Positions 1-6,214 of a stretch of 28,110 nucleotides of DNA are shown in pieces. This DNA is from a virus. The first letter of the stretch is position 1. Every line of letters starts with the position of its first letter. A model generated the notes under the pieces. It made no database searches. It worked only from the letters and a program-made list of their open reading frames with translations, and was not told the DNA's origin. The stretch spans positions 1 through 28,110 of the IMG/VR virus record IMGVR_UViG_3300020596_000090. The stretch is one strand, 5' to 3'. Position numbers and translations under genes: made by a program.

Positions 1-1854
1 CTCGATGCTCCCGCCGCCGACCCGCCGCACGTTGTCAAAGACGACCATGCGCCGGCCCTCGAGCGCGATGGCAAGGAGCGTCTTGCGCATCTCGTCTTCG
101 TTGTCGATCGGCGCCATGACTGATGCCCTTCGCCCGCGACCGATGATACTCGCCGCCTTAGCCAGCAGGGTTTTGCCGCTCCCGCGGGTGTTGGCATCCA
201 TGGCGAACAGCGGCGCCGCCCCTTCGAAGGCGTAGCGAGCAAACAGCGACAGCACACACGCAAGCCACGAGGAGCGGTGCCCGGGTGAGGCAAAGGGGAA
301 GTCGGACACGGCGTCAAGGAGGAGCTCGGCGGCCGCCCTCGCGTCGGCCTGCGTCGGGCTTGCCGGCACGGCGACGTGCGCGAGCGGTCGGTAGACGACC
401 TGGGTCGCGGTGTCGTAGCCGGGCACGTCGACGACCGTGCCGTCGGGGCGAAGCACCGGGACCTCGACGACCGAGCTTACGTGCCGGATCCCGGGCCACT
501 CGCCACACGAGACGATGGCGCGAGCGATCTCCGCTGGCGGAGTAACATCGCGGATCCGTCCGTCCGGACCGTGAGCCGTCCAGCGCGCCGCGTCCGACAG
601 GAGTACGCGGAGCCAGTCGACGCCAACGGCCACCAGGCGGGGCTCGTTGCGCGCGGCATCGCCGCCCGTGGCGTCAGAGACGACATGCATGAGCACGCCG
701 CCCGACTGGTAGATCTCCGTGCCTTCGGCTAGCGCCTCGATTGCCTGGTCGACCACCGACCGCATGTCCGCATCGACGGCAATCTCGCGCGTCTCGCGCC
801 CACGCTGGGGCTCGTCGTCCGCCCCCTCGTCCGGCTTGAGCGGCATCGGCGCGATGCGAAGCGGCGGCAGGTAGTCGAGGCTGCGCAAAAACTCGCCGAT
901 GTCCTGGAAGCCTGATTCGCTCGCATCGACGTCGAGGGAATCGACGAGCCACCCATTCTTGGTCTTGCGCCCTCCGCCCGTGTGGCCCGCCGAGAAACAG
1001 AACGCCTTGCCCTCGCTGCCGATAGCCCCGAAGCACTCGTTGTGCTTGCAGATGGGGCATGTGCCCGTGCCGGCCCTCGGCCACTTGCGCGGGTTGTCGC
1101 GGTTGTACTTCTCGATGGCGCTCTCGCGGTCGAAGCGAGGGCGAGCGCGTGGACGCGGTGCGGGTTGTTCGGGCTCTTTGATGCCAGCCCATGCGCGGAG
1201 CGACTCGCCGAGGGGGCCAGTGATCTGGGCGATGGCCTGGGGATCACCTGCGATCTGATAGGCCGCCTCCACCGGGTAGCCGTTCGCATACAGCGCCGAC
1301 GCCGCAGCCAGCTTGCGCACTGCCGAGGCGAGCTCGTCGCGGCCAACGCGGGCGGGCCGCTCGTCGCTCATCCAGTCGATGGGCTGGCCGCTGACATGGA
1401 CCGAGCCCGGGAACACGGTCTGACCCGAGGCGCGCAGCTCGACGAGCGTCATCGACCCGCCATCAGCGGTACGCATGGCGTACTTCGTCGACTCGGACCC
1501 TTCGGCAACGTACAACCAGTGCGCCTCGGGTGTGCTCGACTTGCCGAACCGCGCCTTGGTCGGAGGCAAGCATCGCGGCGCAAGCTCGATGGCCTGATCG
1601 CTGTCAAGGTCGACGTCGACAAGCCAGCCGGATGCTTCCCCCAGCAAGATGCCGATGTTGTTGTCGGCACGGAACGCACCAAGGATGTCGTCGGTGCCGA
1701 GGCGCTGCGTCTGCCAGCGGTTACCAACAGGTTTTTTGCCGCGCGGCATCACAGGGACAGGGGACCAGCCGCGTGCGTGATAGCGGAGGGCGGTAGCGAC
1801 AGGATCGCCGAGTTTCCCTGTGAGGATGTCTTCGCCGCGCACGTCGATGGTCAC
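1..1854 (-). CDS. Primase-polymerase/helicase, 5' 618 codons (C-terminus outside window)
   Basis: Replication protein expected to prime and unwind phage DNA. The N-terminus reads as an archaeo-eukaryotic-type bifunctional primase-polymerase (PrimPol) domain. It has a YHARGWSPVPV segment then GKKPVGNRWQ, the acidic metal site VDVDLD (residues 79-84), and a basic/His motif GKSSTPEAH (104-112) followed by ELRASGQ near 139. A zinc ribbon follows, CPIC at 266-269, C274, and FCFSAGH at 285-291. The C-terminal part carries a Walker A, ANTRGSGKT (554-562), and a Walker B-like MVVFDN (603-608), so an ATPase/helicase domain begins near residue 500. The gene is open to the left edge. The GTG start at 1854 overlaps the TGA of the upstream gene (GTGA) and has a GGGGG ribosome site about 8 nt upstream. 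PrimPol assignment is firm from motifs. The helicase superfamily cannot be settled from this fragment. Confidence 0.88.
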   Translation of the reverse strand, partial: MTIDVRGEDILTGKLGDPVATALRYHARGWSPVPVMPRGKKPVGNRWQTQRLGTDDILGAFRADNNIGILLGEASGWLVDVDLDSDQAIELAPRCLPPTKARFGKSSTPEAHWLYVAEGSESTKYAMRTADGGSMTLVELRASGQTVFPGSVHVSGQPIDWMSDERPARVGRDELASAVRKLAAASALYANGYPVEAAYQIAGDPQAIAQITGPLGESLRAWAGIKEPEQPAPRPRARPRFDRESAIEKYNRDNPRKWPRAGTGTCPICKHNECFGAIGSEGKAFCFSAGHTGGGRKTKNGWLVDSLDVDASESGFQDIGEFLRSLDYLPPLRIAPMPLKPDEGADDEPQRGRETREIAVDADMRSVVDQAIEALAEGTEIYQSGGVLMHVVSDATGGDAARNEPRLVAVGVDWLRVLLSDAARWTAHGPDGRIRDVTPPAEIARAIVSCGEWPGIRHVSSVVEVPVLRPDGTVVDVPGYDTATQVVYRPLAHVAVPASPTQADARAAAELLLDAVSDFPFASPGHRSSWLACVLSLFARYAFEGAAPLFAMDANTRGSGKTLLAKAASIIGRGRRASVMAPIDNEDEMRKTLLAIALEGRRMVVFDNVRRVGGGSIE

Positions 1855-2177
1855 CTGAGTACCCCCTTGTTAATAAACCCCGGAGAACGGATGTGCCCGG
1901 AGCGCCGGGCGTCATAGAAATCGAGAATGTCCTGCACCGTGCCGCCATCGAGTGTCCGCACGAGCGACCAGAGAGAGACCTTGCCGTCGAGGTAGTCTTC
2001 TGCTTGCTTGACCACAAAGACTGGGTATTGCTTCCCGTCGACCCACATCGTCGGCATGCGGTGTCCGAGGTCTGCCTGAGTCTGCAGGCGATGGCCCCGG
2101 GCTAGGAGGTCCTGCCTGCAGAGGGCGGCCTCGGCGCGAAGCTTCGCCAGCGTCGCTGGGTTTCTCGGCGCATTCAA
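1851..2177 (-). CDS. Hypothetical protein, 108 aa, upstream of the primase
   Basis: Not recognised. It is a soluble, charged protein with a predicted helical N-terminus, a central DGKQYPVFVVKQ strand-like segment and a helical stretch, VSLWSLVRTLDGGTVQDILD, near residues 67-86. That stretch faintly resembles the helix-turn-helix of DUF433-type antitoxin-like proteins, but this is a guess. The TTG start at 2177 overlaps the TGA of the 23-codon ORF before it (TTGA), and its own TGA overlaps the primase GTG (GTGA). It is therefore probably translated by coupling within the replication operon, and a replication accessory role is inferred from position only. Confidence 0.7.
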   Translation of the reverse strand: MNAPRNPATLAKLRAEAALCRQDLLARGHRLQTQADLGHRMPTMWVDGKQYPVFVVKQAEDYLDGKVSLWSLVRTLDGGTVQDILDFYDARRSGHIRSPGFINKGVLR

Positions 2178-2245
2178 ACGCCACCGCGCAGCGCGTTATG
2201 GCGGATCCCCGCGCCGACTGGCACGCTGTCTGTAATGGCGGACAT
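2174..2245 (-). CDS. Micro-ORF, 23 aa, in the replication operon
   Basis: A short ATG ORF begins 4 nt after the TAG of the HTH-like gene and ends in a TGA overlapping the TTG of the next gene (TTGA). It starts MSAITDSVPVG and ends LRGGV. No domain can be seen. The same 4-nt overlap is used throughout this phage, which is the main argument that it is translated. It may serve only to deliver ribosomes to the following gene, whose own ribosome site is poor. Confidence 0.4.
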   Translation of the reverse strand: MSAITDSVPVGAGIRHNALRGGV

Positions 2246-2249
2246 GCAA

Positions 2250-2618
2250 CTAGCTCGTTTTCTTGGGAGTCTTTGCTTTGCCACGCGGACGCGGTTTCGA
2301 GCTTTGGCGGCGACAGACAAAACACACTCCACGCGGATGGTGGTCCGCGGTAGCAGTCAGCGAAACCTCCCACTCGTGCCACTGGGCCGGCGTACAGAGG
2401 CCGCCCGAGATCTCCTTCAGGGCCTCCTTGTAGGCCGCATCGGGCGAACGCTTACCGGTGGTCCACAGCGAGACCTGCATGGCCGAGGCCGGGCTCCCGT
2501 GTTGCGCGAGGGCGCGGACGATATAGGCCTGGGTGGCGCGCTCGGGGGCGCGCTGCTTCAGCCAGGCAAGATAGGTGGCAAGCGGCGTGACAACGGTCAC
2601 AGCGTGTTTTGTGGGCAT
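2250..2618 (-). CDS. HTH-like protein, possible repressor, 122 aa
   Basis: Probable DNA-binding protein. The region VSLWTTGKRSPDAAYKEAL (about residues 49-67) resembles the recognition helix and following loop of XRE/Cro-like regulators, which often read W-x-x-G-K-R-x-P. The N-terminal 45 residues are helical (LATYLAWLKQR..., AYIVRALAQHG). The C-terminal tail is very basic (KPRPRGKAKTPKK) and two cysteines lie in a CFVC motif. The ATG at 2618 is chosen over a GTG at 2627 because AGGTG lies 7 nt upstream of it. The gene is first in the leftward operon and divergent from the strong early promoter at 2668-2697, a typical position for a switch regulator. Function is inferred from the motif and position. 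Confidence 0.6.
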   Translation of the reverse strand: MPTKHAVTVVTPLATYLAWLKQRAPERATQAYIVRALAQHGSPASAMQVSLWTTGKRSPDAAYKEALKEISGGLCTPAQWHEWEVSLTATADHHPRGVCFVCRRQSSKPRPRGKAKTPKKTS

Positions 2619-2667
2619 GAACGACACCTACACGATACGCTTATTTCTCTGCAAGGATTATTTTTTA

Positions 2668-2697
2668 TTGACACAGATTAAACGCATCGTTTATAAA
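2668..2697 (+). promoter_or_regulatory. Sigma70-type promoter for the rightward early operon
   Basis: A perfect -35 box TTGACA (2668-2673) is followed by TTATAA (2691-2696, 17-nt spacer) or TATAAA (2692-2697, 18-nt spacer). It lies in the only markedly AT-rich stretch between the divergent operons. Expected transcription start is about 2703-2705, just before the first early gene. This is the clearest promoter in the window. No equally good leftward promoter was found in the same gap. Confidence 0.75.
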
Positions 2698-2698
2698 T

Positions 2699-2726
2699 CG
2701 GGTGTCGCCAACGGAGGGCGCACCCG
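2699..2726. repeat. Inverted repeat across the early transcription start, flush with the start codon
   Basis: The left arm CGGGTG-T-CGCC (2699-2709) pairs with GGCG-CACCCG (2717-2726). This gives ten pairs, one bulged T and the loop AACGGAG, and it ends directly before the ATG at 2727. As DNA it would be an operator over the transcription start. As RNA it would hold the GGAG ribosome-site core in its loop, although the predicted start site would remove part of the left arm. Confidence 0.6.
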
Positions 2727-2930
2727 ATGCTTTGCTTTAGCCATGGTTCACGTCCGATCTACTTCAGCGGCACTTACCTGGACTGCCCCCTGTGCGCTGC
2801 TGCCGCCGCTCGTAAGGCAGCAAAGGCCGCCGCCTTGATCTTAGACAAGGCCGTCGACCGGATGTTCGAGGAACCAGCGCCGACGGCCGAGGCGCCCACC
2901 GCCACCGCGCCCCCCCTGGCGGTGCGCTAA
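2727..2930 (+). CDS. Small early protein, 67 aa
   Basis: First gene of the rightward early operon. Not recognised. It has one CPLC pair (residues 20-23), then an Ala/Lys-rich helix and a Pro/Ala/Thr-rich tail. A single CxxC cannot form a full zinc site alone, so any zinc binding would need the nearby His/Cys or a dimer. GGAGGG lies about 9 nt before the ATG, inside the hairpin loop described above. Its TAA shares one base with the next ATG (TAATG). Confidence 0.6.
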   Translation: MLCFSHGSRPIYFSGTYLDCPLCAAAAARKAAKAAALILDKAVDRMFEEPAPTAEAPTATAPPLAVR

Positions 2931-3604
2931 TGGACGCGCCCGCCACCTACTGCGCGCTCCTGCTCGAGCGCGAACAATTCTTAAATCACCACTGCGTCAC
3001 CGGCCACGCCCCGAGTATCGACGCGCTCTGGCGCCTCGAATTGCTTTTGGCCGCCGAGTCGCCGACCCCCGAGCTGGTCGCCGAGTGGGCCGACCGGGCG
3101 ATTGAGACGCTAACGTGGTCCCGCTCCGCGGCCCGCGTCACGGCCGGCACCGACAGTGGTAGCGGAGGCAAGCCGCGATTGCGCACAGGCACGGCAACGG
3201 TGTGCCGCCCACGAGCGTGTGCTTCGCTCATTTTTTGGGAAGGGGGCGTAGCGATGACCGTCCAACTTTTGTCGGCAGCCGATGGCTACAGAGTCACGGT
3301 CCGCAAGACGAGCACCGAACGGCTCTATGGCTACAGAGTCACGGTCCGCAAGACGAGCACCGAACGGCTCTTTGCGTCTGTCGACGCTGCGTACGCCGAA
3401 TACATGGACCGCTGCTCGCAGGGTCAGCGCGCGACCCTGTGGGCCTGGATGGACGCCACCGACGACTACGACGCCGGGTGGGAGCCGCTCGCGACGTGGC
3501 TTGACTACGACGACCTGCGCGACGAGGCGGCGCGTCGAGGCGATGAGCCGAATCCGCGCGAGGGTGACGATGACGAAGCCCGCGACACGGCGGCGCCGCG
3601 ATGA
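2930..3604 (+). CDS. Early hypothetical protein, 224 aa, with an internal tandem duplication
   Basis: Not recognised. The N-terminal 65 residues look like a helical domain (ALLLEREQFLNHH, IDALWRLELLLAAE). Residues 66-108 are low-complexity and resemble translated non-coding DNA. A second, better-supported start is an in-frame ATG at 3254, preceded by GAAGGGGG, giving a 116-aa protein that starts MTVQLLSAADGYRVTV. The C-terminal part has a 15-residue tandem repeat (GYRVTVRKTSTERL, twice) and an acidic tail. Two readings are possible: one 224-aa protein, or an upstream gene that lost its stop and now reads into a second gene. The stop overlaps the next ATG (ATGA). Confidence 0.55.
   Translation: MDAPATYCALLLEREQFLNHHCVTGHAPSIDALWRLELLLAAESPTPELVAEWADRAIETLTWSRSAARVTAGTDSGSGGKPRLRTGTATVCRPRACASLIFWEGGVAMTVQLLSAADGYRVTVRKTSTERLYGYRVTVRKTSTERLFASVDAAYAEYMDRCSQGQRATLWAWMDATDDYDAGWEPLATWLDYDDLRDEAARRGDEPNPREGDDDEARDTAAPR
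3282..3371 (+). repeat. Exact 45-bp tandem duplication inside an early gene
   Basis: Two identical 45-bp units (3282-3326 and 3327-3371) lie head to tail with no mismatch. The period is a multiple of three, so the frame is kept and 15 residues are doubled. Perfect identity suggests a recent event. Confidence 0.95.
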
Positions 3605-3663
3605 GCGCCCCCGAGATGCGCCGCATGGGGTCGTTCGACGCGAAGACCGGGGCGCTGCTGTGA
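3601..3663 (+). CDS. Micro-ORF, 20 aa
   Basis: An ATG at 3601 overlaps the preceding TGA (ATGA), and its own TGA overlaps the next GTG (GTGA). The 20-codon product starts MSAPEMRRMGS and has no visible domain. Without it the chain of coupled genes would be broken, which supports translation. It has no independent ribosome site. Confidence 0.45.
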   Translation: MSAPEMRRMGSFDAKTGALL

Positions 3664-3812
3664 CACACAGATTCCTTGCCCGAGCTGTCGGCCGTCCTAT
3701 CGCTACGATCGACCGCAGTGCGCGAAGGCGGATGGCGGGCGAGCCGCTGATTCTGATTTTAACTGCAATCTTTCTCGCGTCCGCTATTGCGTACGCATTG
3801 GTGGTCCTTTGA
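3660..3812 (+). CDS. Small single-pass membrane protein, 50 aa
   Basis: The N-terminal half is basic (RFLARAVGRP, RSARRRM). It is followed by one hydrophobic segment near residues 28-50 (PLILILTAIFLASAIAYAL) reaching the C-terminus, so an inner-membrane protein with a cytoplasmic N-terminus is expected. The GTG start overlaps the previous TGA (GTGA), and its TGA overlaps the next TTG (TTGA). Function is unknown. Early position fits host takeover or exclusion, which is inference. Confidence 0.55.
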   Translation: MTHRFLARAVGRPIATIDRSARRRMAGEPLILILTAIFLASAIAYALVVL

Positions 3813-3973
3813 TCCAGTCCCTTTTGCTCTCGATGATGCTCTCGGCCTTTGGCGCCACCTGCCCGGTTGACTCCATGCAGGCCTACTTCACCGGACGCAC
3901 GCAGACGATGTCCGGTCGGCTGATGTACGAGTACCGTTGCCCGAGCGGTCACACGTTCCTGGTGCGCCAGTGA
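3809..3973 (+). CDS. Small early protein, 54 aa
   Basis: Not recognised. The N-terminus is hydrophobic (IQSLLLSMMLSAFGA), possibly a signal or membrane segment. The C-terminal part contains YRCPSGHTF, and with the earlier Cys in ATCPVD this gives two Cys and one His. TTG at 3809 overlaps the upstream TGA (TTGA) and follows GGTGG. An in-frame ATG at 3833 is the alternative start. Its TGA overlaps the next GTG (GTGA). Confidence 0.5.
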   Translation: MIQSLLLSMMLSAFGATCPVDSMQAYFTGRTQTMSGRLMYEYRCPSGHTFLVRQ

Positions 3974-4263
3974 GCGTCACCACCGACCTGGACCAAGCCC
4001 TGATCAAGTGCGATAGCTGCCCGTCCGCAATAGCGGCAACCCGCGACGAAGCAATCTTCGAGCAGGACTGGAGCTACTGCCGAGAGGCGTGCCTCTGGAC
4101 CTGCCCGTGTTGCGAGACCATGGAGCGCGACCAGATGCGGCGCGAATATGGCCATCTTGCTGCTGTTGTGCGCCAAAACAGACAGCTGCACGAAGACGGG
4201 GAGCATGAGTCGGCGCGGGCGTTGGCGTATGTGCACGGTGTGATCGATCAGTCGGAAGAATAA
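3970..4263 (+). CDS. Cysteine-rich early protein, 97 aa, probable zinc binder
   Basis: Seven cysteines lie in the N-terminal half: CDSC (14-17), then CREAC and CPCC between about residues 41 and 54. They are spaced as in zinc-finger or treble-clef-like small phage proteins. The C-terminal half is helical and charged. The GTG at 3970 is taken as the start because it overlaps the previous TGA (GTGA). A longer reading from 3937 would overlap the previous gene further without a better ribosome site. Last gene of the small-gene chain. Function unknown. Confidence 0.6.
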   Translation: MSVTTDLDQALIKCDSCPSAIAATRDEAIFEQDWSYCREACLWTCPCCETMERDQMRREYGHLAAVVRQNRQLHEDGEHESARALAYVHGVIDQSEE

Positions 4264-4307
4264 CGCGCGAACCCGCTCAAGGACCAATCGAAGATTTAAC
4301 CCCGGTG

Positions 4308-4326
4308 GCCGCGACCGTATCGCGGC
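4308..4326 (+). other. Hairpin directly before the Sak4-like gene's ribosome site
   Basis: GCCGCGA (4308-4314) and TCGCGGC (4320-4326) form a 7-bp stem with loop CCGTA. The stem ends right before AAGGAG (4327-4332). There is no T-run, so a terminator is unlikely. It may stabilise the message or shape access to the ribosome site. Confidence 0.5.
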
Positions 4327-4340
4327 AAGGAGATTTGCAA

Positions 4341-5198
4341 TTGGCTAGAGAACTACGAGGCAAAAAACCCGAGGAGCACAACCCGAGGCTGAAGCTGCTA
4401 CTGGCTGGTATCGCAGGGGCAGGCAAGACGACGGCCGCGATACAGATGCCGCGCCCCTACGTAATCGACTGCGAGAACGGAGCAGCCCACTACGGTAAGC
4501 TGATCGAAGACAAGGGCGGCGTGGTTTTTAACACAACGTCACTTGAGGATGTGATCGAGGAGGTCCGCACGCTGCTGGCGACAGACCATCCGTATTTGAC
4601 GCTGGTGATCGACCCGTTCACCACGCTCTACGACGCGGAGGTTGACCGGTGTGAGAAGGATGTTGGCAGCGAGTTTGGGCGCCATTACGGCGCGGCAAAC
4701 AAGACTTCTAAGCGTCTTTACAGTTTGCTGACGCAACTGGATATGAACGTGATCGTCACGACGCACGCTAAAGCGGAGTACGGAGCGGACATGAAGCTTA
4801 TCGGCCGCACGTTCGAGGGCTGGAAGAAGCTCGACTACTTGTTCGATCTCTTCCTCTTCCTCGACCGTGACGCAACCGGCGCTCGGTACGCGACCGTTAA
4901 GAAGACGCGGCTTGCGGGCTTCGAAGATCAATCCAAGTTTGCTTGGTCCTACGAGGCTCTCGCCGACCGCTATGGTCGGGAGAAGATCGAGCGCACGCCG
5001 ACACGTGTTGAGCTTGCGGACCCTGCAACGATTGCCGCCTTCAAGGCGGCATACGCGCAGCTCGGCGAGGTCGAAGTGAGGCGGTTGAAAATCGACAAGG
5101 TGGTGACGTCGCTTGACGACGTTGCCGACCTTCCACGCTCACGAATCGAGAAGGGTCTCGAAGTTATCCGTAATCACCTTTCAATCAACGCATCCTAA
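4341..5198 (+). CDS. Sak4-like RecA-fold ATPase, phage recombination protein, 285 aa
   Basis: Nucleotide-binding protein of the AAA_24/Sak4 type, known in phages to promote single-strand annealing or recombination together with an SSB. It has the short RecA-core layout: Walker A GIAGAGKTT (residues 23-31), an IDCENG strand, Walker B TLVIDPF, then VIVTTHAK, a sensor-like strand. There is no RecA N-terminal domain. The TTG at 4341 is preferred, with AAGGAG 8 nt upstream. A GTG at 4305 has no ribosome site and its codons fall in a hairpin. The next gene, 12 nt away, is an SSB-like protein, the usual partner. Confidence 0.82.
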   Translation: MARELRGKKPEEHNPRLKLLLAGIAGAGKTTAAIQMPRPYVIDCENGAAHYGKLIEDKGGVVFNTTSLEDVIEEVRTLLATDHPYLTLVIDPFTTLYDAEVDRCEKDVGSEFGRHYGAANKTSKRLYSLLTQLDMNVIVTTHAKAEYGADMKLIGRTFEGWKKLDYLFDLFLFLDRDATGARYATVKKTRLAGFEDQSKFAWSYEALADRYGREKIERTPTRVELADPATIAAFKAAYAQLGEVEVRRLKIDKVVTSLDDVADLPRSRIEKGLEVIRNHLSINAS

Positions 5199-5210
5199 GG
5201 GACAACGACC

Positions 5211-5636
5211 ATGCCTCTTTCTTACACACCAGATCTTCTTGCCAGCTCAACCACCCGTGATCCGTTGCTCCCAGGAACCTACGTGTTCAAAGTCGACCGG
5301 GCGGAGGAGAAGACCTTTAGCACCGGCGCTCGGGGGTTGTCGGTGAAGCTTCTCGTCGACTTCAAGGGCCGGGATGTCCCGTGCTTTACAAACCTTTTCT
5401 ACGACAAAGTGACCTGGAAGCTGAAGTCGTTCCTCGGGTGCGTGGGTCTCGACTACGGCAGTCCGCCCGAGCTTTTTGAGATCGAAGGGCGGTTCGGCGA
5501 GGCGAAGTTTGTGATCAAGGACAACTACTTCGAGGTCGCAACCTTCCTAAGTGGCGTCGACAAGGCGTTGAAGCCCAAGGCGCCTTCGGCCGGGAACGGC
5601 AAGGCGCACATAAAAGAAGACGACGTTCCGTTCTGA
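5211..5636 (+). CDS. SSB-like protein (DUF669 type) with acidic C-terminal tip
   Basis: Likely phage single-strand DNA-binding protein. The core reads LLPGTYVFKVDRAEEK (near residue 20), then SVKLLVDF and WKLKSFLGCVGL, a pattern seen in the DUF669 family of phage OB-fold-like proteins. A disordered Pro/Ala/Gly linker leads to EDDVPF at the very end, matching the acidic, Phe-ended peptide by which bacterial SSB recruits replication and repair proteins. The ATG follows AAGGGA. It is paired with the Sak4-like ATPase, and the two probably act together in recombination-dependent replication. A strong stem just after the stop closes the operon. Confidence 0.8.
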   Translation: MPLSYTPDLLASSTTRDPLLPGTYVFKVDRAEEKTFSTGARGLSVKLLVDFKGRDVPCFTNLFYDKVTWKLKSFLGCVGLDYGSPPELFEIEGRFGEAKFVIKDNYFEVATFLSGVDKALKPKAPSAGNGKAHIKEDDVPF

Positions 5637-5644
5637 TTGAGATC

Positions 5645-5680
5645 GTTCAGGGCCCCGCCGCAAAAGACGGGGCCCTGAAC
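5645..5680 (+). terminator. Perfect 13-bp stem-loop after the early operon
   Basis: GTTCAGGGCCCCG (5645-5657) and CGGGGCCCTGAAC (5668-5680) are perfect complements around a 10-nt loop. No T-run follows, as is common for terminators in GC-rich genomes. It begins 8 nt after the SSB-like stop. Confidence 0.75.
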
Positions 5681-5790
5681 CCTCGGTTGCAACAGGGACC
5701 TGACGCACCGCGCGTTCCTGGAAATCTCGTTATCCTCGCGTATCATCGCTTAGGCCGACAGCGGCAAATCCCCAACAACGGAGACGGACC

Positions 5791-6213
5791 TTGAAGCTTC
5801 TAGGCTTGATGGCAGCGGTGTGTGCGGCAACAGCGTGTGGCAGTAGCGACCCGGAGGACTGCGCCGACATTGCGCCGTCAGGCACGTACAAGCTGCACTA
5901 CGACGAAAAGAGCGGCAATTGTGATCTGGACCTTCCTGATTCGCTCGTCAGCCTGAGCTCCATCCAGGCCGAGCCCGACGCTGGATGCACCGTGATTTCA
6001 TCGTCCGAGAGCGCCAACGAATGCCGTGTCGACTTCGACATCGACTGCGCCCTCCAGGCCGACAACGTACGCCTACGGGAGACGGGCTATCTCGAGATCC
6101 AGGACGACAAGGGCGAAGAAATCAGCGGCACCATAACATTTATTGCACGGCGTCTCGATAACAATAGCCCAATTTGCACGGGCACTTACGAGGTTACGCT
6201 CACCAAGCAGTAG
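5791..6213 (+). CDS. Secreted lipoprotein, 140 aa
   Basis: The signal peptide MKLLGLMAAVCAATAC has a lipobox-like ATAC, so Cys16 would be the lipidated residue. The +2 residue is Gly rather than Asp, which in enterobacteria favours the outer membrane. The mature part is acidic, with several cysteines likely to form disulfides, and ends in a beta-rich segment (SGTITFIARR...GTYEVTLTKQ). TTG is the start, with GGAG about 8 nt upstream. It stands alone, after the early terminator and before integrase remnants, as expected for a moron gene expressed from the prophage or acquired from a host. A weak TATCAT -10-like hexamer lies at 5741. The exact role, such as exclusion or surface change, is not known. 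Confidence 0.72.
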   Translation: MKLLGLMAAVCAATACGSSDPEDCADIAPSGTYKLHYDEKSGNCDLDLPDSLVSLSSIQAEPDAGCTVISSSESANECRVDFDIDCALQADNVRLRETGYLEIQDDKGEEISGTITFIARRLDNNSPICTGTYEVTLTKQ

Positions 6214-6214
6214 C

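Noticed and set aside
982-1917. Plus-strand ORF of 311 codons
   Set aside because: Antisense to the PrimPol gene, whose motifs and overlap-type start are clear. GC-rich codon use makes long shadow frames.
1851-2177. DUF433-type antitoxin identity for the 108-aa protein
   Set aside because: Only a short helical stretch is similar, with no conserved core. Left as hypothetical.
2631-2695. Leftward promoter and half-site repeats in the early divergent gap
   Set aside because: AT-rich but with no good -35/-10 pair on the minus strand. Similar ACGCTTAT / TCGTTTAT stretches are too weak to call.
3282-3812. Plus-strand ORF of 176 codons
   Set aside because: Only its last 50 codons, from GTG 3660, fit the coupled-gene pattern. 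The earlier part is out of frame with the early gene carrying the 45-bp repeat.
3110-3952. Minus-strand ORF of 280 codons
   Set aside because: Antisense to the coupled early genes, Arg/Ala-rich without domain signals, and no operon context.
4305-4340. GTG start for the Sak4-like gene
   Set aside because: No ribosome site, and the codons fall in a stem. AAGGAG before TTG 4341 is far better.
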